From positions 1 through 9,234 of the forward strand of contig SYAB01000459.1 of NCBI GenBank assembly GCA_005787665.1: 9,234 nucleotides of DNA, written 5' to 3'. The DNA comes from Actinomycetota bacterium (GTDB lineage Bacteria; Actinomycetota; Actinomycetes; Mycobacteriales; Mycobacteriaceae). Under the pieces are notes generated by a model. That model was not told the DNA's origin. It worked only from the letters and a program-made list of their open reading frames with translations, and ran no database searches. Of the stretch, positions 1-5,681 are shown in pieces (position 1 is the stretch's first letter; the number at the start of each line of letters is the position of its first letter). The position numbers were made by a program, and so were the translations under genes.

Positions 1-759
1 CCCGGCACCGGCAGCGACCTGCAGGGCATCAAGACCCGAGCGGTCCGGGAGGGTGATCATTACATCCTGAACGGGTCGAAGACCTTTATCACCAACGGCA
101 TCAACGCCGATCTGGTGATCGTGGTGGCCCAGACCAACCCGGACAAGGGTGCGCAGGGCTTCTCCCTGCTCGGTGTGGAACGGGGAATGCCGGGGTTCGA
201 GCGGGGCCGACACCTGGACAAGGTGGGTCTGGATGCCCAGGACACGGCGGAATTGTCCTTCACTGACGTCAAGGTCCCGGTCGAGAATCTGATCGGCGAA
301 GAGGGCATGGGATTTCTTTACCTCATGCAGAACCTTCCCCAGGAACGCCTTTCGATCGCGATCATGGCCGCGGCGGCAATGGAAGCGGTGCTCGAGGAGA
401 CCATTCAATACACGAAGGAACGCAAGGCGTTCGGTAAGCCGATCGGCTCGTTCCAGAACAGCCGTTTCCTGCTGGCGGAATTGGCCACCGAGACGACGGC
501 CGTGCGCATCATGGTCGACGAATTCATCAGGCTTCTGATGCAGGACAAACTCACCGCCGATCAGGCCGCGATGGCGAAGTGGTGGACCACCGAAGCGCAG
601 GTGCGACTCGTCGATCGGTGTCTGCAGTTGCACGGTGGATACGGCTATATGCGTGAATACAACGTCGCGCGGGCATTCCTCGACGCCCGCGTGCAGACCA
701 TTTACGGCGGCACGACCGAGATCATGAAAGAGATCATCGGCCGCAGTCTCGGGGTCTGA
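1..759 (+). CDS. fadE20: Acyl-CoA dehydrogenase, long-chain/isovaleryl type (5' end outside window)
   Basis: This flavoenzyme would catalyse FAD-dependent alpha,beta-dehydrogenation of an acyl-CoA in fatty-acid or branched-chain catabolism, in the cytoplasm. The visible 252 residues are the C-terminal two-thirds of a protein of about 380-390 residues; the N-terminal helical domain is missing because the window begins inside the gene. Seen: PGTGSD at the start of the middle beta domain, the substrate/FAD-contact motif RKAFGKPIG (141-149), LHGGYGY (210-216) and YGGTTEIMKE near the C-terminus (235-244). The position that holds the catalytic Glu in medium-chain enzymes (YEGT) is Gly here. The base is instead expected at Glu115 in LPQERL (codon 343-345), as in long-chain and isovaleryl-CoA dehydrogenases. 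The symbol rests on this family resemblance and on the match in position to M. tuberculosis fadE20. The substrate cannot be read from sequence. Confidence 0.9.
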   Translation, partial: PGTGSDLQGIKTRAVREGDHYILNGSKTFITNGINADLVIVVAQTNPDKGAQGFSLLGVERGMPGFERGRHLDKVGLDAQDTAELSFTDVKVPVENLIGEEGMGFLYLMQNLPQERLSIAIMAAAAMEAVLEETIQYTKERKAFGKPIGSFQNSRFLLAELATETTAVRIMVDEFIRLLMQDKLTADQAAMAKWWTTEAQVRLVDRCLQLHGGYGYMREYNVARAFLDARVQTIYGGTTEIMKEIIGRSLGV

Positions 760-760
760 A

Positions 761-785
761 AGCCCCACCGCACCCGCTTCGGGCT
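761..785 (+). terminator. Possible weak terminator after fadE
   Basis: AGCCC (761-765) can pair with GGGCT (781-785), or alternatively CCCG-CTT-CGGG can form inside it at 773-783. It starts just after the acyl-CoA dehydrogenase stop, and an AT-richer stretch (ATTTCAATTCAATTC) follows. The stem is only 4-5 bp, so this is a weak call. The rest of the gap up to 932 shows no convincing promoter for the next gene. Confidence 0.25.
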
Positions 786-932
786 ATTTCAATTCAATTC
801 GGGTTCTATCTCGATTCGGATTCCGCCATAGATGTCATCCGCGTGTCGTGGTTAGCTGGCGCGGATATATGCGACGGTAGGTCCCATTATCGAGTTTGTT
901 GAAAAGCTCGAGCGAGCGCGGGAGAACAGTGC

Positions 933-3017
933 ATGACGCGGGTAGGTAGTCGAGTGAGTCGAACCGTTGGACGTCTGACGCTCGGTGTGGTCGCCACCCT
1001 CGCCGCCGCGGCACTGGCGGTGCCCACCGCGCTCGCCACGCCGGAGAGCGACGCTGCCGATGCCATCAACAACGCCTGGAACGCCGCAGGCGGGCCCGGA
1101 TCGGTGGTGGGCGGACCCGACGGCGAGGTGTACCAGGCAGGCGCCGGCTACGCCCAGAAGTTTGCCGACGGCAAGATCTTCTTCTCCCCGGACACCGGAG
1201 CGCACCTGGTCTACGGTGCCATTCTGGACAAATACGAATCCCTCGGTGGCCCCGCCGACAGTGACCTCGGATTCCCGAACATCGATGTCGTGACCGGTCT
1301 GGTCGGTCCCGACAGCCGGGTGAGCACCTTCAGCGCCAGCGACAAGCCGGCGATCTTCTGGACGCCGGACACCGGTGCGTGGGCAGTGCGCGGTGCCATC
1401 AACGCCGCCTGGGACAAGCTGGGCGGGTCTGCCGGGACGTTGGGCGTCCCGATCGAGGACGAACGCTACGACGGCGATGCGGTGAGCCAGAAGTTCACCG
1501 GCGGTGAGGTCACCTGGAACCGGGCCGCCAACTCCTTCACCACCGAACCGGCCGGCCTGGCCGACAGCCTGGCCGGGTTGGAGGTTCCCCGGGACGCGAC
1601 CACGCTGATCAACCTCGCCTGGCGGGCCAGTGGCGGGCTCGGCGGGCCGCTCGGAGCCCGGCAGGGTGAACAGTCGACGATCGGCGATAGCGGCGCTGCG
1701 CAGGGATATGCCGGAGGAAAGATCTTCTACTCCCCGGACACCGGGGCGCACGCGGTGACGGGAGCCATCCTGTCCAAATACGAGTCGGAAGGCGGACCCA
1801 CCGGCGACCTGGGCTACCCGATTGGGACCGAGGCTGACGGCGGCGCGCCCAACAGCCGGATCAGCGCCTTCAGCGCCGCGGACAAGCCGGTGATCTTCTG
1901 GACCCCCGACAGCGGCGCGATCGTGCTCCGCGGAGCCATCAACGCCGCATGGGCCAAGCTCGGCGGGGCCACCGGGGAGTTGGGGGTGCCGACCGGCGAG
2001 CAGACCGTCGACGGGGACACCGTCTCTCAAAGCTTCAGCGGCGGCGAGATCTCGTGGAACAAGGCGACCAAGGAATTCAGCACCGAACCCACCGGTCTGG
2101 CGTCGTCGCTGTCCGGTCTGGAGATGCCGGACGCGGTGGCGCAGACACCGGCCGGACCGTCGGGCGACGGGACCGCCGAGAAGAAGGGTGGCTGGAGTTG
2201 GTGGTGGCTGTTGATCGCGGTCCCGCTGCTGCTGCTGCTCGGGTTGCTTGGTGCACGGGCCCGGCGTACGTCGCCCACTGAGGGTGGCACCCCGGAGGTG
2301 ACGGACTTCTACGCCTCGGACTCCGAGGGCGATCACTGGCCCGGATCACGGGCCGGCGCAGCCTCCGAATCTCGTTACGAGGCAGGTCGGGACTCCGGCT
2401 TCTGGTCGTCGCCGGGCAGCGTGGCGACCGAGGAGAAGGCGGACTTCGATTCCGATGAGGACGCCATCGACACCGCCCCCACGCGCATTCCCACCGAGGC
2501 CGAGCTCGCTGAGTTCGACGTCGCCACAACCGAATCCGAGGATTGGTTCAGCGCGCTGCAACCGGGTGCCGGCCGTCATTCCGCGGCGGCCGCTGACTCC
2601 TCGGCGCCGAGGTGGCAGTTCGACGTCGACGAGGTGGGCGGGTCCCGGCGCCGTCACTCCGCGGAGGAGATCACCTCCTGGACGGCGGAGTTTGATGACG
2701 TCGCCGAAGTCACCGAGGTTGCCGAGGTCACCGAGGTCGACGTTGTCCTCGACGAGGTGATCGAGGAGGAACCGGTCGGGGACGGAGGATGGGACCGCGA
2801 TCTTCAGTCGCCCGCCGAGGATCCGTGGCGCCCGGCGATCCACCTGCCGCTCGCAGACCCCTACCAGGCACCGGAGGGCTACTCAATCAAGGGCAACACC
2901 CACTCGGGTCTGTACTACACGCCGGACTCGGCCCTGTACGACAACACGATTCCGGAGGTGTGGTTCGCCAGCGAAGACCTCGCGCAGGCGAACGGTTTCG
3001 TCAAGGCGCCTGAGTAG
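933..3017 (+). CDS. LGFP-repeat envelope protein with one membrane helix and a C-terminal sunset-like domain
   Basis: A 694-residue protein of unknown function, matching Rv2721c of M. tuberculosis in size and position. Seen: a Sec-type signal peptide (about 1-35, likely cut after ALA), then two similar blocks (41-219 and 221-398), each carrying LGFP-type repeats such as KIF(F/Y)SPDTGAH, IFWTPD(T/S)GA and LGVP. A lysine/tryptophan-rich junction leads into one hydrophobic helix (about 421-440) followed by ArgAlaArgArg. A long acidic tail (441-645) contains a tandem AEVTEV repeat (591-602). The last 45-50 residues (GYSIKGN..LYYTPDS..YD.T..EVWFAS..A...GF) resemble the sunset domain. By the positive-inside rule the LGFP blocks face the envelope and the tail the cytoplasm. 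LGFP repeats are known from cell-wall-associated actinobacterial proteins, where they are thought to bind the wall. ATG 933 is preceded by GGAGA at 7 nt. A tether or sensor role is inference. Confidence 0.85.
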   Translation: MTRVGSRVSRTVGRLTLGVVATLAAAALAVPTALATPESDAADAINNAWNAAGGPGSVVGGPDGEVYQAGAGYAQKFADGKIFFSPDTGAHLVYGAILDKYESLGGPADSDLGFPNIDVVTGLVGPDSRVSTFSASDKPAIFWTPDTGAWAVRGAINAAWDKLGGSAGTLGVPIEDERYDGDAVSQKFTGGEVTWNRAANSFTTEPAGLADSLAGLEVPRDATTLINLAWRASGGLGGPLGARQGEQSTIGDSGAAQGYAGGKIFYSPDTGAHAVTGAILSKYESEGGPTGDLGYPIGTEADGGAPNSRISAFSAADKPVIFWTPDSGAIVLRGAINAAWAKLGGATGELGVPTGEQTVDGDTVSQSFSGGEISWNKATKEFSTEPTGLASSLSGLEMPDAVAQTPAGPSGDGTAEKKGGWSWWWLLIAVPLLLLLGLLGARARRTSPTEGGTPEVTDFYASDSEGDHWPGSRAGAASESRYEAGRDSGFWSSPGSVATEEKADFDSDEDAIDTAPTRIPTEAELAEFDVATTESEDWFSALQPGAGRHSAAAADSSAPRWQFDVDEVGGSRRRHSAEEITSWTAEFDDVAEVTEVAEVTEVDVVLDEVIEEEPVGDGGWDRDLQSPAEDPWRPAIHLPLADPYQAPEGYSIKGNTHSGLYYTPDSALYDNTIPEVWFASEDLAQANGFVKAPE
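1053..1589 (+). repeat. LGFP block, copy 1 (internal duplication)
   Basis: Encodes residues 41-219. It matches the second block at a nearly constant offset of 180 residues: IFWTPD at 141 and 321, GAINAAW at 154 and 334, and the closing EPxGLAxSLxGLE at 205 and 385. Each block holds about three LGFP units. Confidence 0.8.
1593..2126 (+). repeat. LGFP block, copy 2 (internal duplication)
   Basis: Encodes residues 221-398, the second copy of the block at 1053-1589. The copies agree in motif order and length, but differ at many codons, so the duplication is old and not a recent slippage product. Confidence 0.8.
2703..2738 (+). repeat. 18-bp tandem repeat coding for AEVTEV twice
   Basis: Two adjacent 18-base units (2703-2720 and 2721-2738), differing at only two bases, encode AEVTEV-AEVTEV in the acidic cytoplasmic tail. 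A further related stretch (EVDVVLDEV) follows. This is a likely site of length variation between strains. Confidence 0.8.
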
Positions 3018-3025
3018 GCACTGTG

Positions 3026-3044
3026 TGGGCCCCGGGAGGGCCCA
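3026..3044. terminator. Bidirectional hairpin between the LGFP gene and lexA
   Basis: TGGGCCC (3026-3032) and GGGCCCA (3038-3044) form a perfect 7-bp stem around a 5-base loop. It sits in the 37-base gap between two convergent stop codons (3015-3017 and 3055-3057). It lacks a T-tract on either side, which is common for actinobacterial terminators. Confidence 0.6.
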
Positions 3045-3054
3045 ATGCTGATCG

Positions 3055-3741
3055 TCAGATTTTCCGGATCACGGTGACGACCTTGCCGAGGATGGCCGCG
3101 TCGTTACCCGGGATCGGGTCGAACGCGGGGTTGTGCGGCATCAGCCAGACGTGACCCGCGGTCCGCTTGAAGGTCTTGACGGTGGCCTCGCCGTCGATCA
3201 TCGCGGCCACGATGTCGCCGTTGTCGGCGACGTTCTGCTGGCGGATGACGACCCAGTCGCCGTCGCAGATGGCCGCATCGACCATTGAGTCGCCAACCAC
3301 CTTGAGCAGGAACAGCGACCCCTCGCCGACGAGTTCGCGGGGGAGTGGGAAGACGTCTTCCACGGCCTGTTCGGCAAGAATCGGCCCACCGGCCGCGATC
3401 CGGCCCAGCACTGGAACGAACGTCGGTTCGGGCAGCGCGTCGGAGCCGGCCACGTCGGTGATCACCGGTGCCGCCGAGTCCTCGGTTCCACGTACGTCCA
3501 CCGCGCGTGGGCGGTTCGGATCCCGGCGCAGGTAGCCCTTGCGCTCCAGGGTCCGCAGTTGGTGGGCCACTGACGATGTCGAGGTCAGGCCGACGGCATC
3601 ACCGATCTCCCGGATGCTCGGCGGATAGCCTCGCGTGGTCACCGAGGTCCGGATTACCTCGAGGATCGTGCGCTGGCGTTCGGTCAGGCCGGCGGCGCCG
3701 CGGGATCCGGGCGGGTTACCGGGGTTCTGCGTCTCACTCAT
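3055..3741 (-). CDS. lexA: LexA, SOS-response repressor and self-cleaving protease
   Basis: LexA represses DNA-damage genes by binding TCGAAC-N4-GTTCGA operators, and cleaves itself when RecA filaments form. The 228-residue product has an N-terminal winged helix (about 18-75, [12 protein letters not shown] and [17 protein letters not shown]), a linker, and an S24-type protease domain. Seen: the cleavage site Ala117-Gly118 in IAAGGP, the nucleophile Ser152 in GDSM, and the general-base Lys189 in ATVKTFK. All key residues are present. The reading frame stays open far upstream, but ATG 3741 (MSETQN) leaves an N-terminal lead of normal family length before LTERQR and keeps the promoter and operator outside the gene. 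There is no strong Shine-Dalgarno sequence in front of it. The gene is divergent from the LysM gene and should repress itself through the box at 3774-3789. Confidence 0.96.
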   Translation of the reverse strand: MSETQNPGNPPGSRGAAGLTERQRTILEVIRTSVTTRGYPPSIREIGDAVGLTSTSSVAHQLRTLERKGYLRRDPNRPRAVDVRGTEDSAAPVITDVAGSDALPEPTFVPVLGRIAAGGPILAEQAVEDVFPLPRELVGEGSLFLLKVVGDSMVDAAICDGDWVVIRQQNVADNGDIVAAMIDGEATVKTFKRTAGHVWLMPHNPAFDPIPGNDAAILGKVVTVIRKI

Positions 3742-3769
3742 GAGTGCGAATGTAGCCGGGCCCGGGACG

Positions 3770-3798
3770 ATTATCAAACATGTGTTCGAGCGTGTCGC
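3770..3798 (-). promoter_or_regulatory. lexA promoter, -35/-10 flanking the LexA operator
   Basis: Reading the minus strand, GCGACA (3798-3793, 4 of 6 consensus bases) is followed after exactly 17 bases by GATAAT (3775-3770, 5 of 6). The LexA box fills most of the spacer and overlaps the -10 by two bases, the expected geometry for repression by blocking RNA polymerase. Transcription would start near 3763, about 20 bases ahead of the ATG. Confidence 0.6.
3774..3789 (-). promoter_or_regulatory. LexA (SOS) box of lexA
   Basis: On the minus strand this reads TCGAACACATGTTTGA, one base away from the mycobacterial consensus TCGAAC-N4-GTTCGA (TTTGA in place of TTCGA). It lies 33 bases upstream of the lexA start codon and implies autorepression. 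Confidence 0.85.
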
Positions 3799-3821
3799 GA
3801 TCACGCCGTCGGTGGTCGGGC

Positions 3822-3844
3822 TTGTCGGAGTGCCGTCGTATCGT
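3822..3844 (+). promoter_or_regulatory. RecA-independent damage promoter (RecA-NDp type) for the LysM gene
   Basis: TTGTCGGAG (3822-3830), eight bases, then TATCGT (3839-3844). The described mycobacterial RecA-NDp consensus is TTGTCRGTG-N8-TAN3T; this copy differs at one -35-side position (A for T) and has the exact spacing. It points toward the LysM gene, giving a start near 3851 and a leader of about 86 bases. In M. tuberculosis, Rv2719c has been reported as damage-inducible independently of RecA, which agrees. Such promoters are activated through the ClpR/PafBC pathway. Confidence 0.75.
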
Positions 3845-3861
3845 CGGACACGCCCGATCAA

Positions 3862-3880
3862 ATGTTCGAAAATCGAACAT
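3862..3880. promoter_or_regulatory. Perfect 19-bp palindrome of LexA half-sites in reversed order
   Basis: ATGTTCGA (3862-3869), AAA, TCGAACAT (3873-3880). The two arms are exact reverse complements. Each contains a complete LexA half-site, but in the order GTTCGA then TCGAAC, opposite to a normal box. It could bind LexA only in an unusual arrangement, bind another dimeric regulator, or form an RNA hairpin in the leader. Confidence 0.6.
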
Positions 3881-3888
3881 GCGAGCGA
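3873..3888 (+). promoter_or_regulatory. Degenerate LexA box 1 of the LysM gene
   Basis: TCGAAC-ATGC-GAGCGA: a perfect left half-site with two mismatches in the right half (GAGCGA for GTTCGA). A second box with exactly the same deviation lies 25 bases downstream. It shares its left half with the palindrome at 3862-3880. Confidence 0.45.
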
Positions 3889-3897
3889 GTACATTCT

Positions 3898-3913
3898 TCG
3901 AACATCGGAGCGA
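3898..3913 (+). promoter_or_regulatory. Degenerate LexA box 2 of the LysM gene
   Basis: TCGAAC-ATCG-GAGCGA, with the same two right-half mismatches as the box at 3873-3888. A TACATT hexamer (3890-3895) that fits a mycobacterial -10 lies between the two boxes, so LexA bound here could control a second, LexA-dependent start near 3902. Multiple SOS boxes in this intergenic region have been described for M. tuberculosis. Confidence 0.45.
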
Positions 3914-3936
3914 ACGTCCGCACGGAAGGAATCGAC

Positions 3937-4410
3937 ATGACAGTCCTCGACGACCGGCACTTGGTGGACTGGGGCACGGATTGGGTGCGGCCGGTCGGCC
4001 TGCCTCGACGCCCCGAGTCGCGGGTCGGTGCACGTCGCCCCTATCCGGTCCGGCCCGGGTCGGTTCCGCTGCGGTACCGGGGCAGTGGGGTTCCGATGTC
4101 TCGGACGCCGCACGGCCGTCGGACGGTCAGTACCCCGATCACGCTTGCGCTTTCCGGCCTGGCTGCGCTCATCACGTTCTGGTTGGGCTCGATTGCCCAC
4201 TTCAGCTCTGAACGGACCGCGGAGCCGGCGGCCGTCCCCGATCAGCTCGCGGTCGTCCGGGTGCAGGCGGGGGAGACGCTGCAGGGCCTCGCCGAGCGGA
4301 TTGCCCCCGATGCCCAGGCCGGCCAGGTGGTCGAGCGGATTCTCGACCTCAACCGGCTCGACTCGGCTGCGGTGGACGCCGGCCAGACGCTGATCGCCCC
4401 GATCAACTGA
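3937..4410 (+). CDS. Membrane-anchored LysM protein, DNA-damage-inducible cell-wall/division factor (Rv2719c-like)
   Basis: 157 residues. The M. tuberculosis counterpart Rv2719c is of similar size and has been reported as a damage-induced cell-wall hydrolase that interferes with division. Seen: an arginine- and proline-rich N-terminal region (about 1-63), one hydrophobic helix (about 66-88), a short linker, and a C-terminal LysM domain (about 105-156; [17 protein letters not shown] to AGQTLIAPI). LysM domains bind peptidoglycan. Topology would be N-in, LysM outside. I see no recognisable catalytic domain, so any hydrolase activity is taken from the family, not from the sequence. ATG 3937 is chosen because GGAAGGA ends 6 bases before it. 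An upstream in-frame ATG at 3862 would put the palindrome and both LexA-like boxes inside the gene and has no Shine-Dalgarno sequence. It is divergent from lexA, with a hairpin directly after its stop. Confidence 0.85.
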   Translation: MTVLDDRHLVDWGTDWVRPVGLPRRPESRVGARRPYPVRPGSVPLRYRGSGVPMSRTPHGRRTVSTPITLALSGLAALITFWLGSIAHFSSERTAEPAAVPDQLAVVRVQAGETLQGLAERIAPDAQAGQVVERILDLNRLDSAAVDAGQTLIAPIN

Positions 4411-4432
4411 TCGACGCTGCGGTGAGCGTCGA
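4411..4432 (+). terminator. Hairpin directly after the LysM gene
   Basis: TCGACGCT (4411-4418) and AGCGTCGA (4425-4432) form a perfect 8-bp stem with a 6-base loop, beginning at the first base after the stop codon. There is no T-tract. It separates the damage-inducible gene from nrdR, which implies that nrdR has its own promoter or depends on read-through. Confidence 0.55.
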
Positions 4433-4452
4433 ATGGGCCAGTCCGGCCCGGG

Positions 4453-4458
4453 TAGTCT
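4453..4458 (+). promoter_or_regulatory. Candidate -10 element for nrdR
   Basis: TAGTCT fits the mycobacterial TANNNT -10 pattern and lies 44 bases before the nrdR start codon, after the hairpin that ends the LysM gene. No good -35 is visible. It would start transcription near 4465, inside the inverted repeat at 4462-4485. Confidence 0.35.
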
Positions 4459-4461
4459 CGA

Positions 4462-4485
4462 TGCCGGATCAAGTGACATCCGGCA
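4462..4485. promoter_or_regulatory. Inverted repeat in the nrdR leader
   Basis: TGCCGGAT (4462-4469), 8 bases, ATCCGGCA (4478-4485): perfect 8-bp arms, the right arm touching the AGGAG Shine-Dalgarno sequence (4485-4489). It could be an operator or an RNA hairpin that masks the ribosome site. It does not resemble the NrdR box as I know it. Confidence 0.5.
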
Positions 4486-4502
4486 GGAGAGAGGTGGCGG
4501 TC

Positions 4503-4967
4503 ATGCACTGTCCGTTCTGCCGCCACCCGGACTCCCGGGTCGTCGACTCCCGGGAAGCCGACGAGGGCCAGGCCATCAGGCGCCGTCGTTCCTGCCCGGA
4601 ATGCGGCCGCCGTTTCACCACCGTCGAGACCGCGGTGCTGGCGGTGGTGAAGCGAAGCGGGGTCACCGAGCCGTTCAGCCGTGAGAAAGTCATCAGCGGT
4701 GTGCGGCGGGCCTGCCAAGGTCGGCAGGTCGATGACGACGCGCTGAACCTGCTTGCTCAGCAAGTCGAGGACAGCGTCCGGGCGCACGGCTCTCCGGAGG
4801 TCCCCAGTCACGACGTCGGGCTCGCGATCCTGGGACCACTGCGCGAGTTGGACGAGGTTGCCTATCTGAGATTCGCTTCGGTGTACCGCTCGTTCTCCTC
4901 GGCCGAGGATTTCGAACGCGAGATCGAGGCACTGCGCGCTCACCGGGGTGTCGGAACCGGGCGCTGA
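4503..4967 (+). CDS. nrdR: NrdR, transcriptional repressor of ribonucleotide reductase genes
   Basis: NrdR senses ATP/dATP and represses nrd operons, so it sets deoxyribonucleotide supply. The product is 154 residues, the usual family length. Seen: an N-terminal zinc ribbon (MHCPFCRH, then [10 protein letters not shown], four cysteines), followed by a basic segment ([15 protein letters not shown]) that opens the ATP-cone domain, which ends near [17 protein letters not shown]. The protein matches my memory of M. tuberculosis NrdR (Rv2718c) nearly throughout. ATG 4503 is preferred because the family starts at the zinc ribbon. An in-frame GTG at 4494 would add only three residues but sits only four bases after AGGAG. 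The gene converges with the PhzF-family gene across just four bases. In mycobacteria nrdR stands apart from the nrd genes, as here. Confidence 0.97.
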   Translation: MHCPFCRHPDSRVVDSREADEGQAIRRRRSCPECGRRFTTVETAVLAVVKRSGVTEPFSREKVISGVRRACQGRQVDDDALNLLAQQVEDSVRAHGSPEVPSHDVGLAILGPLRELDEVAYLRFASVYRSFSSAEDFEREIEALRAHRGVGTGR

Positions 4968-4971
4968 GGGA

Positions 4972-5658
4972 TCAGCCCAGGTTCCGGATGCCGTCGTCAA
5001 CCACGCGGCCGGCGAGGATGACCCAGCCCTCGGGATCCCACGTCGTCAGGATCTGGGATCCGCGGCCCTGGGTGATCCTCAGGTCCCGGCTCAGGTAGTC
5101 GGTCATGCGTATCGCCGCTGAACCGGTGGCTTCGTCCTCGGGTACACCAATCTCATTGGCGAACATCCGCGACCGGATGTGGCCGCTGCCACGATCGGCC
5201 CAGGCCCACAGGTAGTGATAGGCGTCGTCCGCGTAGTCAGCGGGGTCGGCGGCGAGCACCTGCGCCACCGACGTCAGATCGTGGATGGCGAATTCCGGAC
5301 CCCACGCCGACCGGGCTACAACGGCGGTCAACTCGCCGATGAAGCGGGTCTCGACGATGCCCGCCGGCACCTGCAGTGTGTTGACCGGCATACCGCGCCG
5401 GCGCAGCCACCACGCCGCTCCCACGGTGGGATGGCCGGCGAACGGCAGTTCCGTTGCCGGAGTGAAGATGTGCGCGTGAGCGGTACTGGCCCCGGGCTGT
5501 GGCAGGTCGATGAACACCGTCTCGCTGTAACCCAGTTCGGTCGCGACGCTCTGCCGCCGCTGGGGTGGGACCGTTGCCGCATCGACCACGCCGAGGGGAT
5601 TGCCGAAGTCCCCGGCGGCATCGGTGAACACCCGCAGAACGGTCACGTCGATCCCCAT
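4972..5658 (-). CDS. PhzF-family isomerase-like protein (Rv2716-like)
   Basis: 228 residues, clearly shorter than typical PhzF proteins (about 280) but, as I recall, the same length as M. tuberculosis Rv2716. PhzF-fold enzymes are dimeric isomerases with a diaminopimelate-epimerase fold; the substrate here is unknown. Seen: VLRVFTD at the N-terminus, GNPLGVV (19-25), YSETVF (44-49) with Glu46 at the catalytic acid position of Phz[10 protein letters not shown] (73-81) with His76, and EDEATGSAA (174-182) closing the second lobe. All active-site landmarks are present, so the shorter length reflects loss between or within the lobes and not inactivation. ATG 5658 has only a weak ribosome site. It follows the PAC2 gene by 23 bases on the same strand, so the two are probably cotranscribed. 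A phenazine pathway is not implied. Confidence 0.85.
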   Translation of the reverse strand: MGIDVTVLRVFTDAAGDFGNPLGVVDAATVPPQRRQSVATELGYSETVFIDLPQPGASTAHAHIFTPATELPFAGHPTVGAAWWLRRRGMPVNTLQVPAGIVETRFIGELTAVVARSAWGPEFAIHDLTSVAQVLAADPADYADDAYHYLWAWADRGSGHIRSRMFANEIGVPEDEATGSAAIRMTDYLSRDLRITQGRGSQILTTWDPEGWVILAGRVVDDGIRNLG

Positions 5659-5681
5659 GGGCCGACACTACGCCGCAGGGT

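Noticed and set aside
852..2336. 494-codon open frame on the minus strand opposite the LGFP gene
   Set aside because: It mirrors the repetitive, GC-rich LGFP coding region, has a low-complexity Arg/Gly/Pro-rich product with no recognisable domain, and extends out of the gene only into its leader. It is a shadow frame.
3862..3936. Upstream ATG giving the LysM protein 25 extra residues
   Set aside because: It lacks a ribosome site and would place the palindrome and both LexA-like boxes in coding sequence, whereas ATG 3937 has GGAAGGA at good spacing.
3742..4479. Extension of the lexA frame upstream to give 474 residues
   Set aside because: The added part is Arg/Pro/Gly-rich, lies antisense to the LysM gene and would place the lexA promoter and SOS box inside the gene.
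4972..5658. Phenazine biosynthesis locus
   Set aside because: Only a short PhzF-fold protein is present; no other phz genes are nearby, and family membership alone does not imply phenazines.
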